DNA of 64,000 nt. Source: an uncultured bacterium. Lineage in GTDB: Bacteria > CSSED10-310 > CALFER01. This document shows, piece by piece, positions 16,496-24,821 of this stretch. Location of the stretch: positions 86,308-150,307 of the forward strand of contig CALFER010000025.1 in NCBI GenBank assembly GCA_937951895.1, written 5' to 3'. Under the pieces are notes generated by a model. That model was not told where the DNA came from. It worked only from the letters and a program-made list of their open reading frames with translations, and did no database searches. The stretch's first letter is position 1; each line of letters opens with the position of its first letter. A program made the position numbers and the translations under genes.

Positions 16496-18487
16496 ATGCA
16501 GAAGACGGTGCTGATTGCCGATGACGATCATTTTACCTGCGAATTACTGAAGTATGTCGTCGAGAGCCAGGGGCTTCGCGCTCTGACCTGTCACGATGGA
16601 CATGAGCTGCTGATGACCCTCCGCAACGAAATGGTTCATATGATCTTCCTGGATGCGCTGATGCCGCGGATGAATGGGTTCGAGGCATTGCGGAAACTGG
16701 ATCTGGAGGAACGGACACGGGTTATTCCGAAGATACTGATGACGGGGATCTACCGCTCGGAACAGATTCGGGAATATCTCCCCGCCGGAAATCTCATTAA
16801 AAAGGTTCTCTACAAACCAATTGCTCTCGATCAATTCCAGGGTCTCATCGAGGAAAATCTGGATATCCGCTTCACTTCGCAGGTGTTCTTTCCGGATCCC
16901 ATCAAACGAAAACCGGGGTTTGACAAGCGGATTGCGTCCAATGTCCAGACGGTTGAAAAGGGTGATCCGGGCAAGCGGCTGCTCGTCGTTCCTCTGCAGG
17001 GACCGCTGGGTCAGTTCCGGTTCGGGCAACTGCTCCAGTACATCGCCAATTCCGGCGGGTCGTGGCACATCGAAATCGCATCATCATCTGTTACCGGCGG
17101 TATTGCGATTACCGATGGTCAGATTACCGCCTACTGGTCCTCGAACGAATCGGATTACGAGGAATTGACGTTCAAAGACAGGATGTCCCGTTTCTGCGTC
17201 GGGATTTTCAAACGACAAAGCAGCGACGTGCATCGCTGGTTGAATGGTCCCTCCGCCTCCGCGTTTACAGGCTTTCTGTATCGAATGGCCACCGCTCTGA
17301 ATGGACGCTACACATTGAGCCGTTCGACGGATGAATCCGATTCCGCAAAGAAGATCAGCGCGATCTCATATCAGCAGATCATGAGCGAGATGATGGGGTC
17401 GAACTTCTGTCCCGCCTTGATCCATGCCCATCTTCCGTTGACGGGATGCACGATCAGAGTATCGCCCCATTGCATCCCGTTACCTGTCGGCATCGAGCTG
17501 ACCGATAAACAGAAGAAACTGATCTACCTGATCGAACGAACCTCCGCGATCCAGGATATCTTAAGGCAGCGTGAAGAAGGCAGCAGTGAAACTCTCCAGT
17601 CAATCTTCAGCCTCTGGCTCGCAGGAATCGTGGAAATTCACCGCACGATTCAGGTCCAGCAGTCGATCTCCGCATCCAGAAGTAAAATCCGTGTGACTGA
17701 ATCGGTTCCGGACGCGAAACAACCGGTGGAGGTGGAGGAATCGGAGGCTCCCAGACCGGTTGAGGAGACCACCAAAGTCGACTCTCCAACGGATCGGCTG
17801 CGCCCCGTGTCTCGGAAGGATAAAGACATCCTCCATCTGTTTCATCTCGGCTTGCGCGCTCAGTATTATGAATTCCTCGGGGTGAACCCGAAATGCACGG
17901 AAGAGGAGCTGGTGCGGGTGTTAAAACAGGCGAAATCACATTACATCGAAACTCCCGAAATCCTGGAACTGCCTGCCGAGTCCGTTCGTCGATTCCAGAG
18001 CTTGAACATGTTTGTGAAATGTGCGATTGCCATGTTGGGCAGGCCCAAGAGCCGGAGTCGGTATGATGCGGCGCTTGCCGAGGAGTCCGTCGAGAAGCGG
18101 GAGTCGTTGTCGAAACAGCATTTTGAAATCGGGATGATGTATGTTGCCGAACAGAACCTGTTTCGCGGAGCCGCCGAACTGTGCCTCGCCATCCGCCTCA
18201 ATCCCGCCAGGGAGGAGGCATATCTGCAACTGCTTCATGCCCTCGTCCAGGAACCCGATGGATTCGGGATCGTGTTCGATGTCGCACAGGACGCCGTCGA
18301 TCGTTTTCCGAATCAGATCGAATTCCGTATCGTACTGGGTCAGTGTTACAAGGAAATCGGGCAGATGGAGAAGGCCACCGCCGAGTTTCTCAAGGTGCTG
18401 GACATCGACCCTGAGAATGCCGAGGCGATGCAGCATTTGTTGAGTGTCCCCGGACAGAACGCGGATCTGGGGTACATCATCGAGTGA
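16496..18487 (+). CDS. Response-regulator receiver protein with PatA/DUF4388-like, J-like and TPR regions
   Basis: 663 residues. A complete REC domain (1-125) has the acidic pocket D9-D11, phospho-acceptor D53 in FLDALMP, the Thr in ILMTGI and the Lys in LYKPI. Residues about 155-280 resemble the PatA/DUF4388 domain (FGQLLQYIANSGGSWHIEI...GGIAITDGQITAYW). After a charged linker (about 395-435), residues 445-525 look like a J-type helical domain (YYEFLGVNPKCTEEELVRVLKQ...SRSRYDAAL) without the HPD motif. Tetratricopeptide-like repeats follow to the C-terminus. No DNA-binding output is visible, so it probably signals through protein contacts. Divergent from the efflux operon. Confidence 0.78.
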   Translation: MQKTVLIADDDHFTCELLKYVVESQGLRALTCHDGHELLMTLRNEMVHMIFLDALMPRMNGFEALRKLDLEERTRVIPKILMTGIYRSEQIREYLPAGNLIKKVLYKPIALDQFQGLIEENLDIRFTSQVFFPDPIKRKPGFDKRIASNVQTVEKGDPGKRLLVVPLQGPLGQFRFGQLLQYIANSGGSWHIEIASSSVTGGIAITDGQITAYWSSNESDYEELTFKDRMSRFCVGIFKRQSSDVHRWLNGPSASAFTGFLYRMATALNGRYTLSRSTDESDSAKKISAISYQQIMSEMMGSNFCPALIHAHLPLTGCTIRVSPHCIPLPVGIELTDKQKKLIYLIERTSAIQDILRQREEGSSETLQSIFSLWLAGIVEIHRTIQVQQSISASRSKIRVTESVPDAKQPVEVEESEAPRPVEETTKVDSPTDRLRPVSRKDKDILHLFHLGLRAQYYEFLGVNPKCTEEELVRVLKQAKSHYIETPEILELPAESVRRFQSLNMFVKCAIAMLGRPKSRSRYDAALAEESVEKRESLSKQHFEIGMMYVAEQNLFRGAAELCLAIRLNPAREEAYLQLLHALVQEPDGFGIVFDVAQDAVDRFPNQIEFRIVLGQCYKEIGQMEKATAEFLKVLDIDPENAEAMQHLLSVPGQNADLGYIIE

Positions 18488-18503
18488 GAAGCGTTCGCGC
18501 ACA

Positions 18504-18532
18504 TTGAAATCCTGCCGCGGATCGCGTAGCAT
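18504..18532 (+). promoter_or_regulatory. Possible sigma70-type promoter for rpiB-like gene
   Basis: TTGAAA (18504-18509), 17-base spacer, TAGCAT (18527-18532), 23 bases before ATG 18556. The short leader contains GGAGGG. Pattern match only. Confidence 0.4.
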
Positions 18533-18555
18533 AAAAGCCACTCGGAGGGTTGGGA

Positions 18556-19281
18556 ATGAAACTGGCCATCGGATCCGATCATTCGGCTTTTGAATTGAAA
18601 CAGCATCTGATCACCACCATCAAAAACGGTGGGCATGAAATTGTCGATGTCGGGTGTTTCTCCAGGGACGCCGTCGATTATCCCGATATTGCGGCAGCGG
18701 TGGCCCGATGCATCACGTCCGGGCAGGTTTCCCTCGGTATCATGCTCGATGGCGCCGGCGTCGGGAGTTGCATGGCGGCCAATAAGATTAACGGGATCCG
18801 GGCCGCATTATGCAATGATCTCTACACCGCGCGGAACGCACGCGAGCACAACGACGCGAATATGCTGCTGATGGGATCGATGGTGATCGGTCCCGGCAAA
18901 GCGGCTCAGATAGTGGATCTCTTCGTTTCGTCTCACTTCCAGGGAGGCCGCCATCAGCGGCGGATCGATAAACTCATGGCGCTGGAATCCCCCTCCCGGA
19001 TTCCTTCTGCTGACGCTGCCGATTCCTCGGCAATCGGTGAACTCGTCCGCAAAGTTCTCGGCGCGGTTCAACTGAATGATCACCCAACCACCGCACCCGT
19101 CTGCGGCTCGGTGCCCCCGCCTGCAACAACCGGAAAACCGATGGTGATCACAGAGGCGTGGCTCCGGGAGCAACAACGAGTGTCGCCCGGTACCATCACG
19201 ATTCCGCGCGGAGCCCTGATCACACCTCTGGCGAAGGATTTCATCAAGGATCAGCATATTCGAATCGAATCGACATCGTGA
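18556..19281 (+). CDS. RpiB/LacAB-family sugar-phosphate isomerase variant with C-terminal extension
   Basis: 241 residues. The first ~150 follow RpiB: IGSDHSAFELK, VDVGCF, AANKINGIRAALC, and the AREHNDANMLLMG motif with the ring-opening His. The usual catalytic CGTG is DGAG here, so the standard active-site Cys is absent; a Cys four residues on (GVGSCMAANK) might substitute. About 90 extra residues end with VITEAWLREQQR...PRGALITPLAKDFIKD, a TPLAxD-type motif I associate with proteins of bacterial microcompartment loci, although no shell gene is in this window. ATG 18556 follows GGAGGG by six bases; a TTG at 18550 is less likely. The Crp-like gene follows at once. Confidence 0.82.
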   Translation: MKLAIGSDHSAFELKQHLITTIKNGGHEIVDVGCFSRDAVDYPDIAAAVARCITSGQVSLGIMLDGAGVGSCMAANKINGIRAALCNDLYTARNAREHNDANMLLMGSMVIGPGKAAQIVDLFVSSHFQGGRHQRRIDKLMALESPSRIPSADAADSSAIGELVRKVLGAVQLNDHPTTAPVCGSVPPPATTGKPMVITEAWLREQQRVSPGTITIPRGALITPLAKDFIKDQHIRIESTS

Positions 19282-19282
19282 T

Positions 19283-19945
19283 GTGAGAAATCCAGAACCG
19301 AATCGCACCTCCATCTCATTCGGACGCCAGCTCAAGTTCGATCCCGGAGCTGTCATTTTTGCCGAAGGGGGGGCAGGGACGGAGATGTACGTCATCGTAT
19401 CGGGGCGTGTCCGGATCTTCATCGGGACCGGCGAGCGCTCGATCACCATGGCTCGGTTGAAAAAGGGTGATTTCTTCGGTGAGATGTCATTGCTCGAAGA
19501 ACTGCCTCGATCCGCGAGCGCCGAGGCGGAGGATGAGGTGGAGCTCGTTGCGCTGAGCAAGAAGGATTTTATGTTCATGATTCAGCAGCACCCCGAGATC
19601 GCGATGAAGATACTCGGTAAATTCTCCTCCAGACTCCGTGACGCCAATCGCCTCATCGAACTGCTCCTGCTCGGGGATCATACCGGTATGATCATTCACA
19701 AGCTGGTGACAATGGGGTTGCTGCAATTTGGATATAACGGGAAGATGCCCAATGAGTGGTTCCTTCCGATCACCAGTGAGCAGTTCGCGACAGAATGCGG
19801 TATTCCTCTGGAACAGGTCCGGACCGTCCTGAAAGAACTCGATCGAATCGGCCTCGCCACAGTCGGCCCGGATGGCATCATCATTCGGAAACACCGGAAA
19901 CTGAAAAGCTATCTGGAGTATCTGAACTGGAAGCTACAAACCTGA
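19283..19945 (+). CDS. Crp/Fnr-family transcriptional regulator
   Basis: 220 residues. An N-terminal cyclic-nucleotide-binding beta-roll (about 15-125) contains GTEMYVIVSGRVRIF and GDFFGEMSLLEELPRSASA, close to the cAMP phosphate-binding cassette. A long dimer helix follows, then a winged-helix segment (about 150-210) with ITSEQFATECGIPLEQVRTVLKELDRIGLA. There are no FNR-type N-terminal cysteines. The start is GTG 19283, one base after the rpiB-like stop, so the two are co-transcribed. Its 3' end overlaps the convergent TatD-radical SAM gene by 12 bases. Regulon unknown. Confidence 0.88.
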   Translation: MRNPEPNRTSISFGRQLKFDPGAVIFAEGGAGTEMYVIVSGRVRIFIGTGERSITMARLKKGDFFGEMSLLEELPRSASAEAEDEVELVALSKKDFMFMIQQHPEIAMKILGKFSSRLRDANRLIELLLLGDHTGMIIHKLVTMGLLQFGYNGKMPNEWFLPITSEQFATECGIPLEQVRTVLKELDRIGLATVGPDGIIIRKHRKLKSYLEYLNWKLQT

Positions 19946-21349
19946 CTCGGCCCCGGACCCAGACTCAGCGCGTCCGATTGCCCCTGCTGACTGCTGATAC
20001 CGGCGAATGCGGAACGGTGTGCCGAGATGCAGGGCGAGATTCCGGCAGGATTCAATATCCACTCCCTCGGCGTCTACGGCGGAGACGGTCATCTGCATCC
20101 TCGGGAATCGGTGACAGGTGCGTATGAACGCAAGCGCCTCCTCCCGTGCCCGGATGGCATCATTGCGCGGATTGCAGATCTCGCGAAAGGACTGTGCATC
20201 GTGACCCCCGATCGATACATCGATGTGATCGATGACGGCGGACAGTTGCTCGCATAGCCTCTCGATGTTGTCCGAATCGAAGTTGGCGCAGGTGTTGATC
20301 CGAACGAAGATCCCGTCTTTCTTCAGTTCGTGTGCGATCTGAAGGACGACACCGGCCCTCAATAACGGTTCTCCGAATCCGCAGAAACACACTTCCTTGT
20401 ACCCGGAATGACGAGCGGCATCCGCAAGGATTTCCGGGACGGACGGTTCATGATCGAGTATGAGATGCCAGCCGAAGTAATACTCCGATTGATTCCGAAT
20501 GCAGTATCGACACCGATTCAGGCATCGATTCGTGATGTTGATGTACAGCGTATCGCGTATCCGATAACAGACTGTTCCGCGTGGCGCCGGTTGGCCCAGG
20601 CCGAATGCGCGATGAAGATTTGTTCGGTTCACGCGCATGAGATCGTTGCGGGTGCAACCCCTCAATTCCGCCATCGCATCGTAGATGTATGAAATGAATC
20701 GGGGTTCATTTCGGTTGCCTCTGAGAGGTTCCGGTGCGAGATAGGGGCTGTCGGTTTCGAGAAGAAGGGTGTCGATCGGGAGCCGGGACGCAACGGTTCG
20801 CAATCCCTGCATCTTCTTGAAGGTCACCATGCCGCCGAAGGAAATGAAATACCCCAGCCGAGTGAATTCGAGGGCCTGACTGAAAGTCCCCGTGAAGCAG
20901 TGGATCACGCCCCGATGTTCGAAGCCTGATCGGCTTTTCAACAGCTCAAGCAGATCGTCATAGGCATCTCGACAGTGGAAAATGATCGGACATCCGATTG
21001 TTTCGGCGATATCGAGATGCGAATAGAGCACGTCGAGCTGATTGGATGGGGGAGAAAAGTTGTAATGGAAATCAAGCCCGATTTCGCCCATCAATCCGGA
21101 CTCGCGGACCAGACGCTCGATTGCTTTCGGCGCTGTGGCGTTCCAGTCGGAAGCGTTGTGCGGGTGGACGCCTGCAGCCCAGAAACACTCCGGATGGGAT
21201 CGGCAGATTGCGCGGGCCGACTCGGAGTCTTCGATGGTGGTTCCGGGTGACACGATCAAGTGAACACCGGTCTCTCGAGCCGAACGGATGACGGATTCGA
21301 GATCGTGATGAAAGCGGGGGTCTGTCAGGTGTGCATGGCTGTCGATCAT
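19934..21349 (-). CDS. TatD-family hydrolase fused to a radical SAM domain
   Basis: 471 residues. Residues 1-255 form a TatD-type TIM-barrel nuclease: MIDSHAHLTD metal ligands, AAGVHPHNA, GEIGLDFHYNF, IFHCRDA and LLLETDSPYL. Residues about 270-470 are a radical SAM domain with CxxxCxxC (NRCLNRCRYCIRN) and the CGFGEPLLR motif. Separate proteins of this pairing (a radical SAM protein associated with TatD) are known; here they are one chain. ATG 21349 is the start, because the open frame upstream is an intrinsic terminator of the HU gene. Substrate of the radical SAM half unknown. Confidence 0.93.
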   Translation of the reverse strand: MIDSHAHLTDPRFHHDLESVIRSARETGVHLIVSPGTTIEDSESARAICRSHPECFWAAGVHPHNASDWNATAPKAIERLVRESGLMGEIGLDFHYNFSPPSNQLDVLYSHLDIAETIGCPIIFHCRDAYDDLLELLKSRSGFEHRGVIHCFTGTFSQALEFTRLGYFISFGGMVTFKKMQGLRTVASRLPIDTLLLETDSPYLAPEPLRGNRNEPRFISYIYDAMAELRGCTRNDLMRVNRTNLHRAFGLGQPAPRGTVCYRIRDTLYINITNRCLNRCRYCIRNQSEYYFGWHLILDHEPSVPEILADAARHSGYKEVCFCGFGEPLLRAGVVLQIAHELKKDGIFVRINTCANFDSDNIERLCEQLSAVIDHIDVSIGGHDAQSFREICNPRNDAIRAREEALAFIRTCHRFPRMQMTVSAVDAEGVDIESCRNLALHLGTPFRIRRYQQSAGAIGRAESGSGAESGL

Positions 21350-21359
21350 GATTGCCTTG

Positions 21360-21390
21360 AAAAAAAGAGCAACCGCGCAGGGTTGCTCTT
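21360..21390 (-). terminator. Rho-independent terminator of the HU gene
   Basis: On the minus strand AGAGCAACC (21389-21381) pairs with GGTTGCTCT (21374-21366) around a six-base loop, followed by a run of seven T (21366-21360). It lies 35 bases after the HU stop and 10 before the TatD-radical SAM start. Confidence 0.9.
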
Positions 21391-21425
21391 CGAAACACAC
21401 TTGGGTTGTCGAGTATCAGGAAGGA

Positions 21426-21698
21426 CTAGGAAACAGCATCCTTGAGGGCTTTTCCGGGTTTGAACTTCGGAACTGTGCTGGCCGGGATCTTGATCACATC
21501 ACCGGTCTTGGGATTGCGGCCCTTGCGCGCCGGCCGTTTGGTCACATGGAAGGTTCCAAAACCAACGAATGTTACCTTCTCCTGGTTGGCGAGTGCATCG
21601 GTGATTCCGTCGAGCATCGCGTTGAGTGCCTTCTCGGCTACGGTTTTAGTGATTCCTGCTTCCTCGGCGATCGTTACAATCAATTCTTTCTTTGTCAC
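21426..21698 (-). CDS. hup: HU/IHF-family DNA-binding protein
   Basis: 90 residues, standard HU length: MTKKELIVTIAEEAG, FVGFGTFHVTKRPARKGRNPKTG (the beta-arm with the Arg-Asn-Pro tip) and FKPGKALKDAV. It is a nucleoid-associated dimer. It starts with GTG 21698, preceded by GGGAGG; a perfect 12-bp palindrome CCTTAATTAAGG (21711-21722) lies in the leader. A consensus-like promoter upstream and a strong terminator downstream indicate a monocistronic, highly expressed gene. Confidence 0.95.
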   Translation of the reverse strand: MTKKELIVTIAEEAGITKTVAEKALNAMLDGITDALANQEKVTFVGFGTFHVTKRPARKGRNPKTGDVIKIPASTVPKFKPGKALKDAVS

Positions 21699-21761
21699 GG
21701 AGCAACCCTCCCTTAATTAAGGTTATCCAATAAGACCCTTCACACCTGGTAACAATAGGAA

Positions 21762-21789
21762 ATTATGGATAAGGCAAGTTTTATGTCAA
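21762..21789 (-). promoter_or_regulatory. Sigma70-type promoter of the HU gene
   Basis: On the minus strand TTGACA (21789-21784), 16-base spacer, CATAAT (21767-21762), in the AT-rich gap between the PC4-like gene and HU and 64 bases before the GTG start. Confidence 0.7.
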
Positions 21790-21823
21790 GAGCAAAAAAA
21801 TAAAAATGTGCAGAAAATCGCGG

Positions 21824-22060
21824 TCAGGCGCGCTTTTTCAATTCCTGATCGATCTTTTTCATCAATGTGAAGAACGATTCCCAGTTTTCCGAGTGAAAAC
21901 GGACCCCTTTTTTCGTGGGACCCTTGTACCCATCGCCATCCCCGTCGAGATACTCGCGGATATCGACATAAAGCTCGTTCTTGAACTTCGTCAGTGTGGC
22001 TTTGATTTTAGAATCATCCTTTTTCTGTATCAAACCGATCTCGATGCTATCATTTGACAT
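21824..22060 (-). CDS. PC4/p15-like (YdbC-type) single-stranded nucleic-acid-binding protein
   Basis: 78 residues with the bacterial PC4 pattern: KNELYVDIREYLDGDGDGYKGPTKKGVRF, then WESFFTLMKKIDQEL. Family members bind ssDNA or RNA as dimers and may affect transcription or repair. The KxxLYVDIRE and PTKKG motifs are intact. It begins at ATG 22060, after a weak GGACGG, and ends about 125 bp before the HU gene on the same strand. Confidence 0.85.
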   Translation of the reverse strand: MSNDSIEIGLIQKKDDSKIKATLTKFKNELYVDIREYLDGDGDGYKGPTKKGVRFHSENWESFFTLMKKIDQELKKRA

Positions 22061-22146
22061 ATAATCCGTCCTTTACCCGGGGTGTTCAGCAGGATCGATT
22101 CCGATCTCTGCAATGCGGAGCCGGAGGTTACATCTCGTTTGCCATG

Positions 22147-22175
22147 TTGTCAACCAGCATCGGGCAGCATATAAT
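22147..22175 (+). promoter_or_regulatory. Strong sigma70-type promoter of the GT9 operon
   Basis: TTGTCA (22147-22152), a 17-base spacer and a perfect TATAAT (22170-22175), 36 bases before ATG 22212. It should drive the GT9, sugar transferase, epimerase and FHA-GGDEF genes. Confidence 0.72.
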
Positions 22176-22211
22176 CCGGACGATTTTCTTCAGGGGGATT
22201 CTGCAGGGAAC

Positions 22212-23327
22212 ATGGATTACAAACTGGACTGCGCATACTATCTGGGTGAAAAACCTTGTCGTTTCAAGAGGTTGTGTTTCGGCTGCCCTGAGTATGAACC
22301 GATGGGCACCCGAATTCTTATCCTCAAACTCGGGGCAATGGGCGATGCCCTGCGAACTACTCCGGTGCTCTCGGCAATCCGCCGGTCTTTCTCGCATGCC
22401 CATATCACCTGGCTGACCGATCGGATCTCGATGCCGATTCTGCAATCAAACCCCGGGATCGACCATCTTGGACTTCTCGAACCCCCGGACATGAATATCG
22501 TTCTCGGACAGCATTTCCACCTCCTGCTGTCGCTCGACAAGGCGATTCCCGCCATCGCGTTCGCCATGCAGGTGCATGCGGATCAGCGGCGCGGTTATGC
22601 CATGTCCCCCTGCGGTACGCTGGATGTTTTCAACGATGCCGCTCTGTACAGCCTTGCACTCGGGCTGGACGACGATCTGAAGTTCAATCACAACGAAAAG
22701 ACCTATCAGCAGACGATCCATGAACTTTGTGAAATCGACTATCGGCGGGATCCTTATGTATTCGTGCTTCCGGAGGACGCGCGTTCAGAATCCGATCGTG
22801 TGATCCGGAGTCTCGAATTGCGGGGAAACGGGCCCAGGATCGGTCTGAATACGGGATGTGGAGATGTGTTCGCGACGAAAAAATGGCCGGATGAGCATTT
22901 CATCGAACTCGCACGACTTCTGCATCGCGAATTGGATGCGCAGGTGTTTTTTCTGGGAGGTCCTGCCGAACGCGAGGCGAATCGTCGGATGGTCGACTGT
23001 GTTGGAGATATCGCGGTTGAGGCGGGTGTTCATCCCTTGAATGTATTCGCAGGACTTCTCGAACGCATGGATTGTGTCGTTACCGGAGACACCATGGCCC
23101 TGCATCTCGCCATCGCAGTCAAAACCCCTGTCATCGGATTGTTCGGGCCGACCTGTCATCAGGAGATTGATTTCTACGACCTGGGGCAACCGCTTGTTGT
23201 TTCCGATTCCTGCGCGCCGTGTTATCGCAGAACATGCGTCCGAGCGGTTTCCTGCATGCACTCGCTGACGCCTCGAATGGTCGCCGACTCCGTCAGAAAT
23301 CGCTTTTCGAAAGGCTCTGTTCGTTGA
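22212..23327 (+). CDS. Glycosyltransferase family 9 (heptosyltransferase-like)
   Basis: 371 residues. The N-terminus MDYKLDCAYYLGEKPCRFKR and a Cys cluster (C-FGCPEY) precede the GT-B core RILILKLGAMGDALRTTPV. The C-terminal domain has GLNTGCGDVFATKKWP and the nucleotide-sugar loop VVTGDTMALHLAIAV...GLFGPT. Extra Cys residues near the C-terminus (CAPCYRRTCVRAVSC) are typical of a subgroup. It transfers heptose or a similar sugar to LPS or glycan on the cytoplasmic side. Start ATG 22212 is chosen over a frame open to 22113. It overlaps the sugar-transferase start. Confidence 0.9.
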   Translation: MDYKLDCAYYLGEKPCRFKRLCFGCPEYEPMGTRILILKLGAMGDALRTTPVLSAIRRSFSHAHITWLTDRISMPILQSNPGIDHLGLLEPPDMNIVLGQHFHLLLSLDKAIPAIAFAMQVHADQRRGYAMSPCGTLDVFNDAALYSLALGLDDDLKFNHNEKTYQQTIHELCEIDYRRDPYVFVLPEDARSESDRVIRSLELRGNGPRIGLNTGCGDVFATKKWPDEHFIELARLLHRELDAQVFFLGGPAEREANRRMVDCVGDIAVEAGVHPLNVFAGLLERMDCVVTGDTMALHLAIAVKTPVIGLFGPTCHQEIDFYDLGQPLVVSDSCAPCYRRTCVRAVSCMHSLTPRMVADSVRNRFSKGSVR

Positions 23328-24814
23328 AGCGCGCGGACTGGTCCGTCATGATCGCCGGCGTTCAGGCGGTCCTCGATACACTGACGGTCGTTGTGTCGTT
23401 CTTCATCGGGTACTTTCTCTATCACCAGCTCCTGTCGATGTTCCAGATCGGCGTCGGTGTGCAGCCCTTCAAGATTTACAGAAACCTGGCGTTCGGTGCC
23501 GGCGTGTTGTTTCTGATCATCTTCGAACGATTCGGATTGTACTCGCGAAGCTTCGGAATCATGAATGTCGAGGAGATCAAACGGATTCTGCAATCGCTTC
23601 TGATCGGATCCCTGATCTTGTTTTCAGCGTCTTTTCTTTTCCGGCCGATCGTTGAATTGCCCGCAGATCGCTCTTTCGCCGTCGCACCGTTCGCTCAGGA
23701 TCCATTCGCTGAGCAGGGTCCGTTGCTCTACTCCCGTCTGATTCTCATGTACTCACTCCTCATCCTGCTTCTTCTGATCACGATCCAGCGAAGCCTCGTG
23801 AATAAACTCCTGCTGCGCATGCATGTCGAGGGACCGGGAATGGTTCGAGTGCTGATCTACGGAGCCAATGAAATCGGCCGACAGTTGCAGAGGCGGTTGT
23901 TCGAAAACCCTCGAATCGGTTTAAAACCGATTGGTTTTCTGGATGATAATCTCGATGAGATCGGACGTGAAATCACCGGGATCCCCGGGAAAGCGGATAC
24001 GACCCTGAAAGTTCTCGGAAACGGCCTGGAACTCGAAGAAACCGTGCAGTCATGGAACATCCACGAGGTGATCATCGCGCTCCCGAATGCCAGCACATCC
24101 AGGATTTATGAGATCATCAACGGATGCGCGGCCGCGCATGTCCGATTCAGTTTCGTTCCCAATCTGTATGATCTGCTCATCCAACAGGTCAAATTCGAGG
24201 AAATCGACGGGATCCCGCTGCTGCGGATGCGTGCGACCCGGCACAGCTATATCTACCTGATCGCCAAACGTTTTTTCGATATCGTATTCTCGTCGGCAAG
24301 CCTCTTGTTGAGCCTGCCGCTGTGGCCGATCGTCACCCTCGCGATCCGTCTCGATTCCCGAGGCCCGGTGCTTTTCCGGCAACCGAGAGTCGGGAAGGAT
24401 GGCAAGCGATTTGTCATGTACAAATTCCGCTCCATGTATCTCGATGAATGCATCGACCGTGTCTCACCCAAAGATGGCTCGGATCCCAGAATTACGCGAG
24501 TCGGCGCTTGGTTGAGGCGATACAGCATCGATGAGATACCGCAGTTCATCAACGTGCTCAAGGGCGACATGAGCATTGTCGGGCCGCGGCCCGAGATGCC
24601 GTTTGTCGTCGAAAATTACACGGCGATGCAACGACAGCGTCTCAGAGCGCGCCCGGGGATTACGGGGATCTGGCAGATCAGTGCAGCGCGGAATGCGCAG
24701 ATCCATGAGAATCTGGATTACGATTTCTACTATGTCGAGAATCAGTCCTTCTTGCTCGATCTCGTGATCATTGCTAAAACAGTCATGTCGGCATTCGCAG
24801 GAAAGGGATTGTAG
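23324..24814 (+). CDS. Polyprenyl-phosphate sugar-1-phosphate transferase (WbaP/WcaJ-type)
   Basis: 496 residues: several N-terminal transmembrane helices (about 10-170), a Rossmann-like CoA-binding middle domain (VLIYGANEIGRQLQRRL), then the catalytic domain from KRFFDIVFSSASLLLS through FRQPRVGKDGKRF, YKFRSM and SIVGPRPEMP. It starts a repeat unit by moving a sugar-1-phosphate onto undecaprenyl phosphate. No ATG precedes the first helix except 23348; I favour TTG 23324, which overlaps the GT9 stop as TTGA. The frame open to 23219 lies inside GT9. Confidence 0.9.
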   Translation: MKRADWSVMIAGVQAVLDTLTVVVSFFIGYFLYHQLLSMFQIGVGVQPFKIYRNLAFGAGVLFLIIFERFGLYSRSFGIMNVEEIKRILQSLLIGSLILFSASFLFRPIVELPADRSFAVAPFAQDPFAEQGPLLYSRLILMYSLLILLLLITIQRSLVNKLLLRMHVEGPGMVRVLIYGANEIGRQLQRRLFENPRIGLKPIGFLDDNLDEIGREITGIPGKADTTLKVLGNGLELEETVQSWNIHEVIIALPNASTSRIYEIINGCAAAHVRFSFVPNLYDLLIQQVKFEEIDGIPLLRMRATRHSYIYLIAKRFFDIVFSSASLLLSLPLWPIVTLAIRLDSRGPVLFRQPRVGKDGKRFVMYKFRSMYLDECIDRVSPKDGSDPRITRVGAWLRRYSIDEIPQFINVLKGDMSIVGPRPEMPFVVENYTAMQRQRLRARPGITGIWQISAARNAQIHENLDYDFYYVENQSFLLDLVIIAKTVMSAFAGKGL

Positions 24815-24821
24815 CTGCACG

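Noticed and set aside
21350..21400. Upstream extension of the TatD-radical SAM protein
   Set aside because: This DNA is the HU terminator hairpin and T-run; ATG 21349 starts the conserved MIDSHAHL.
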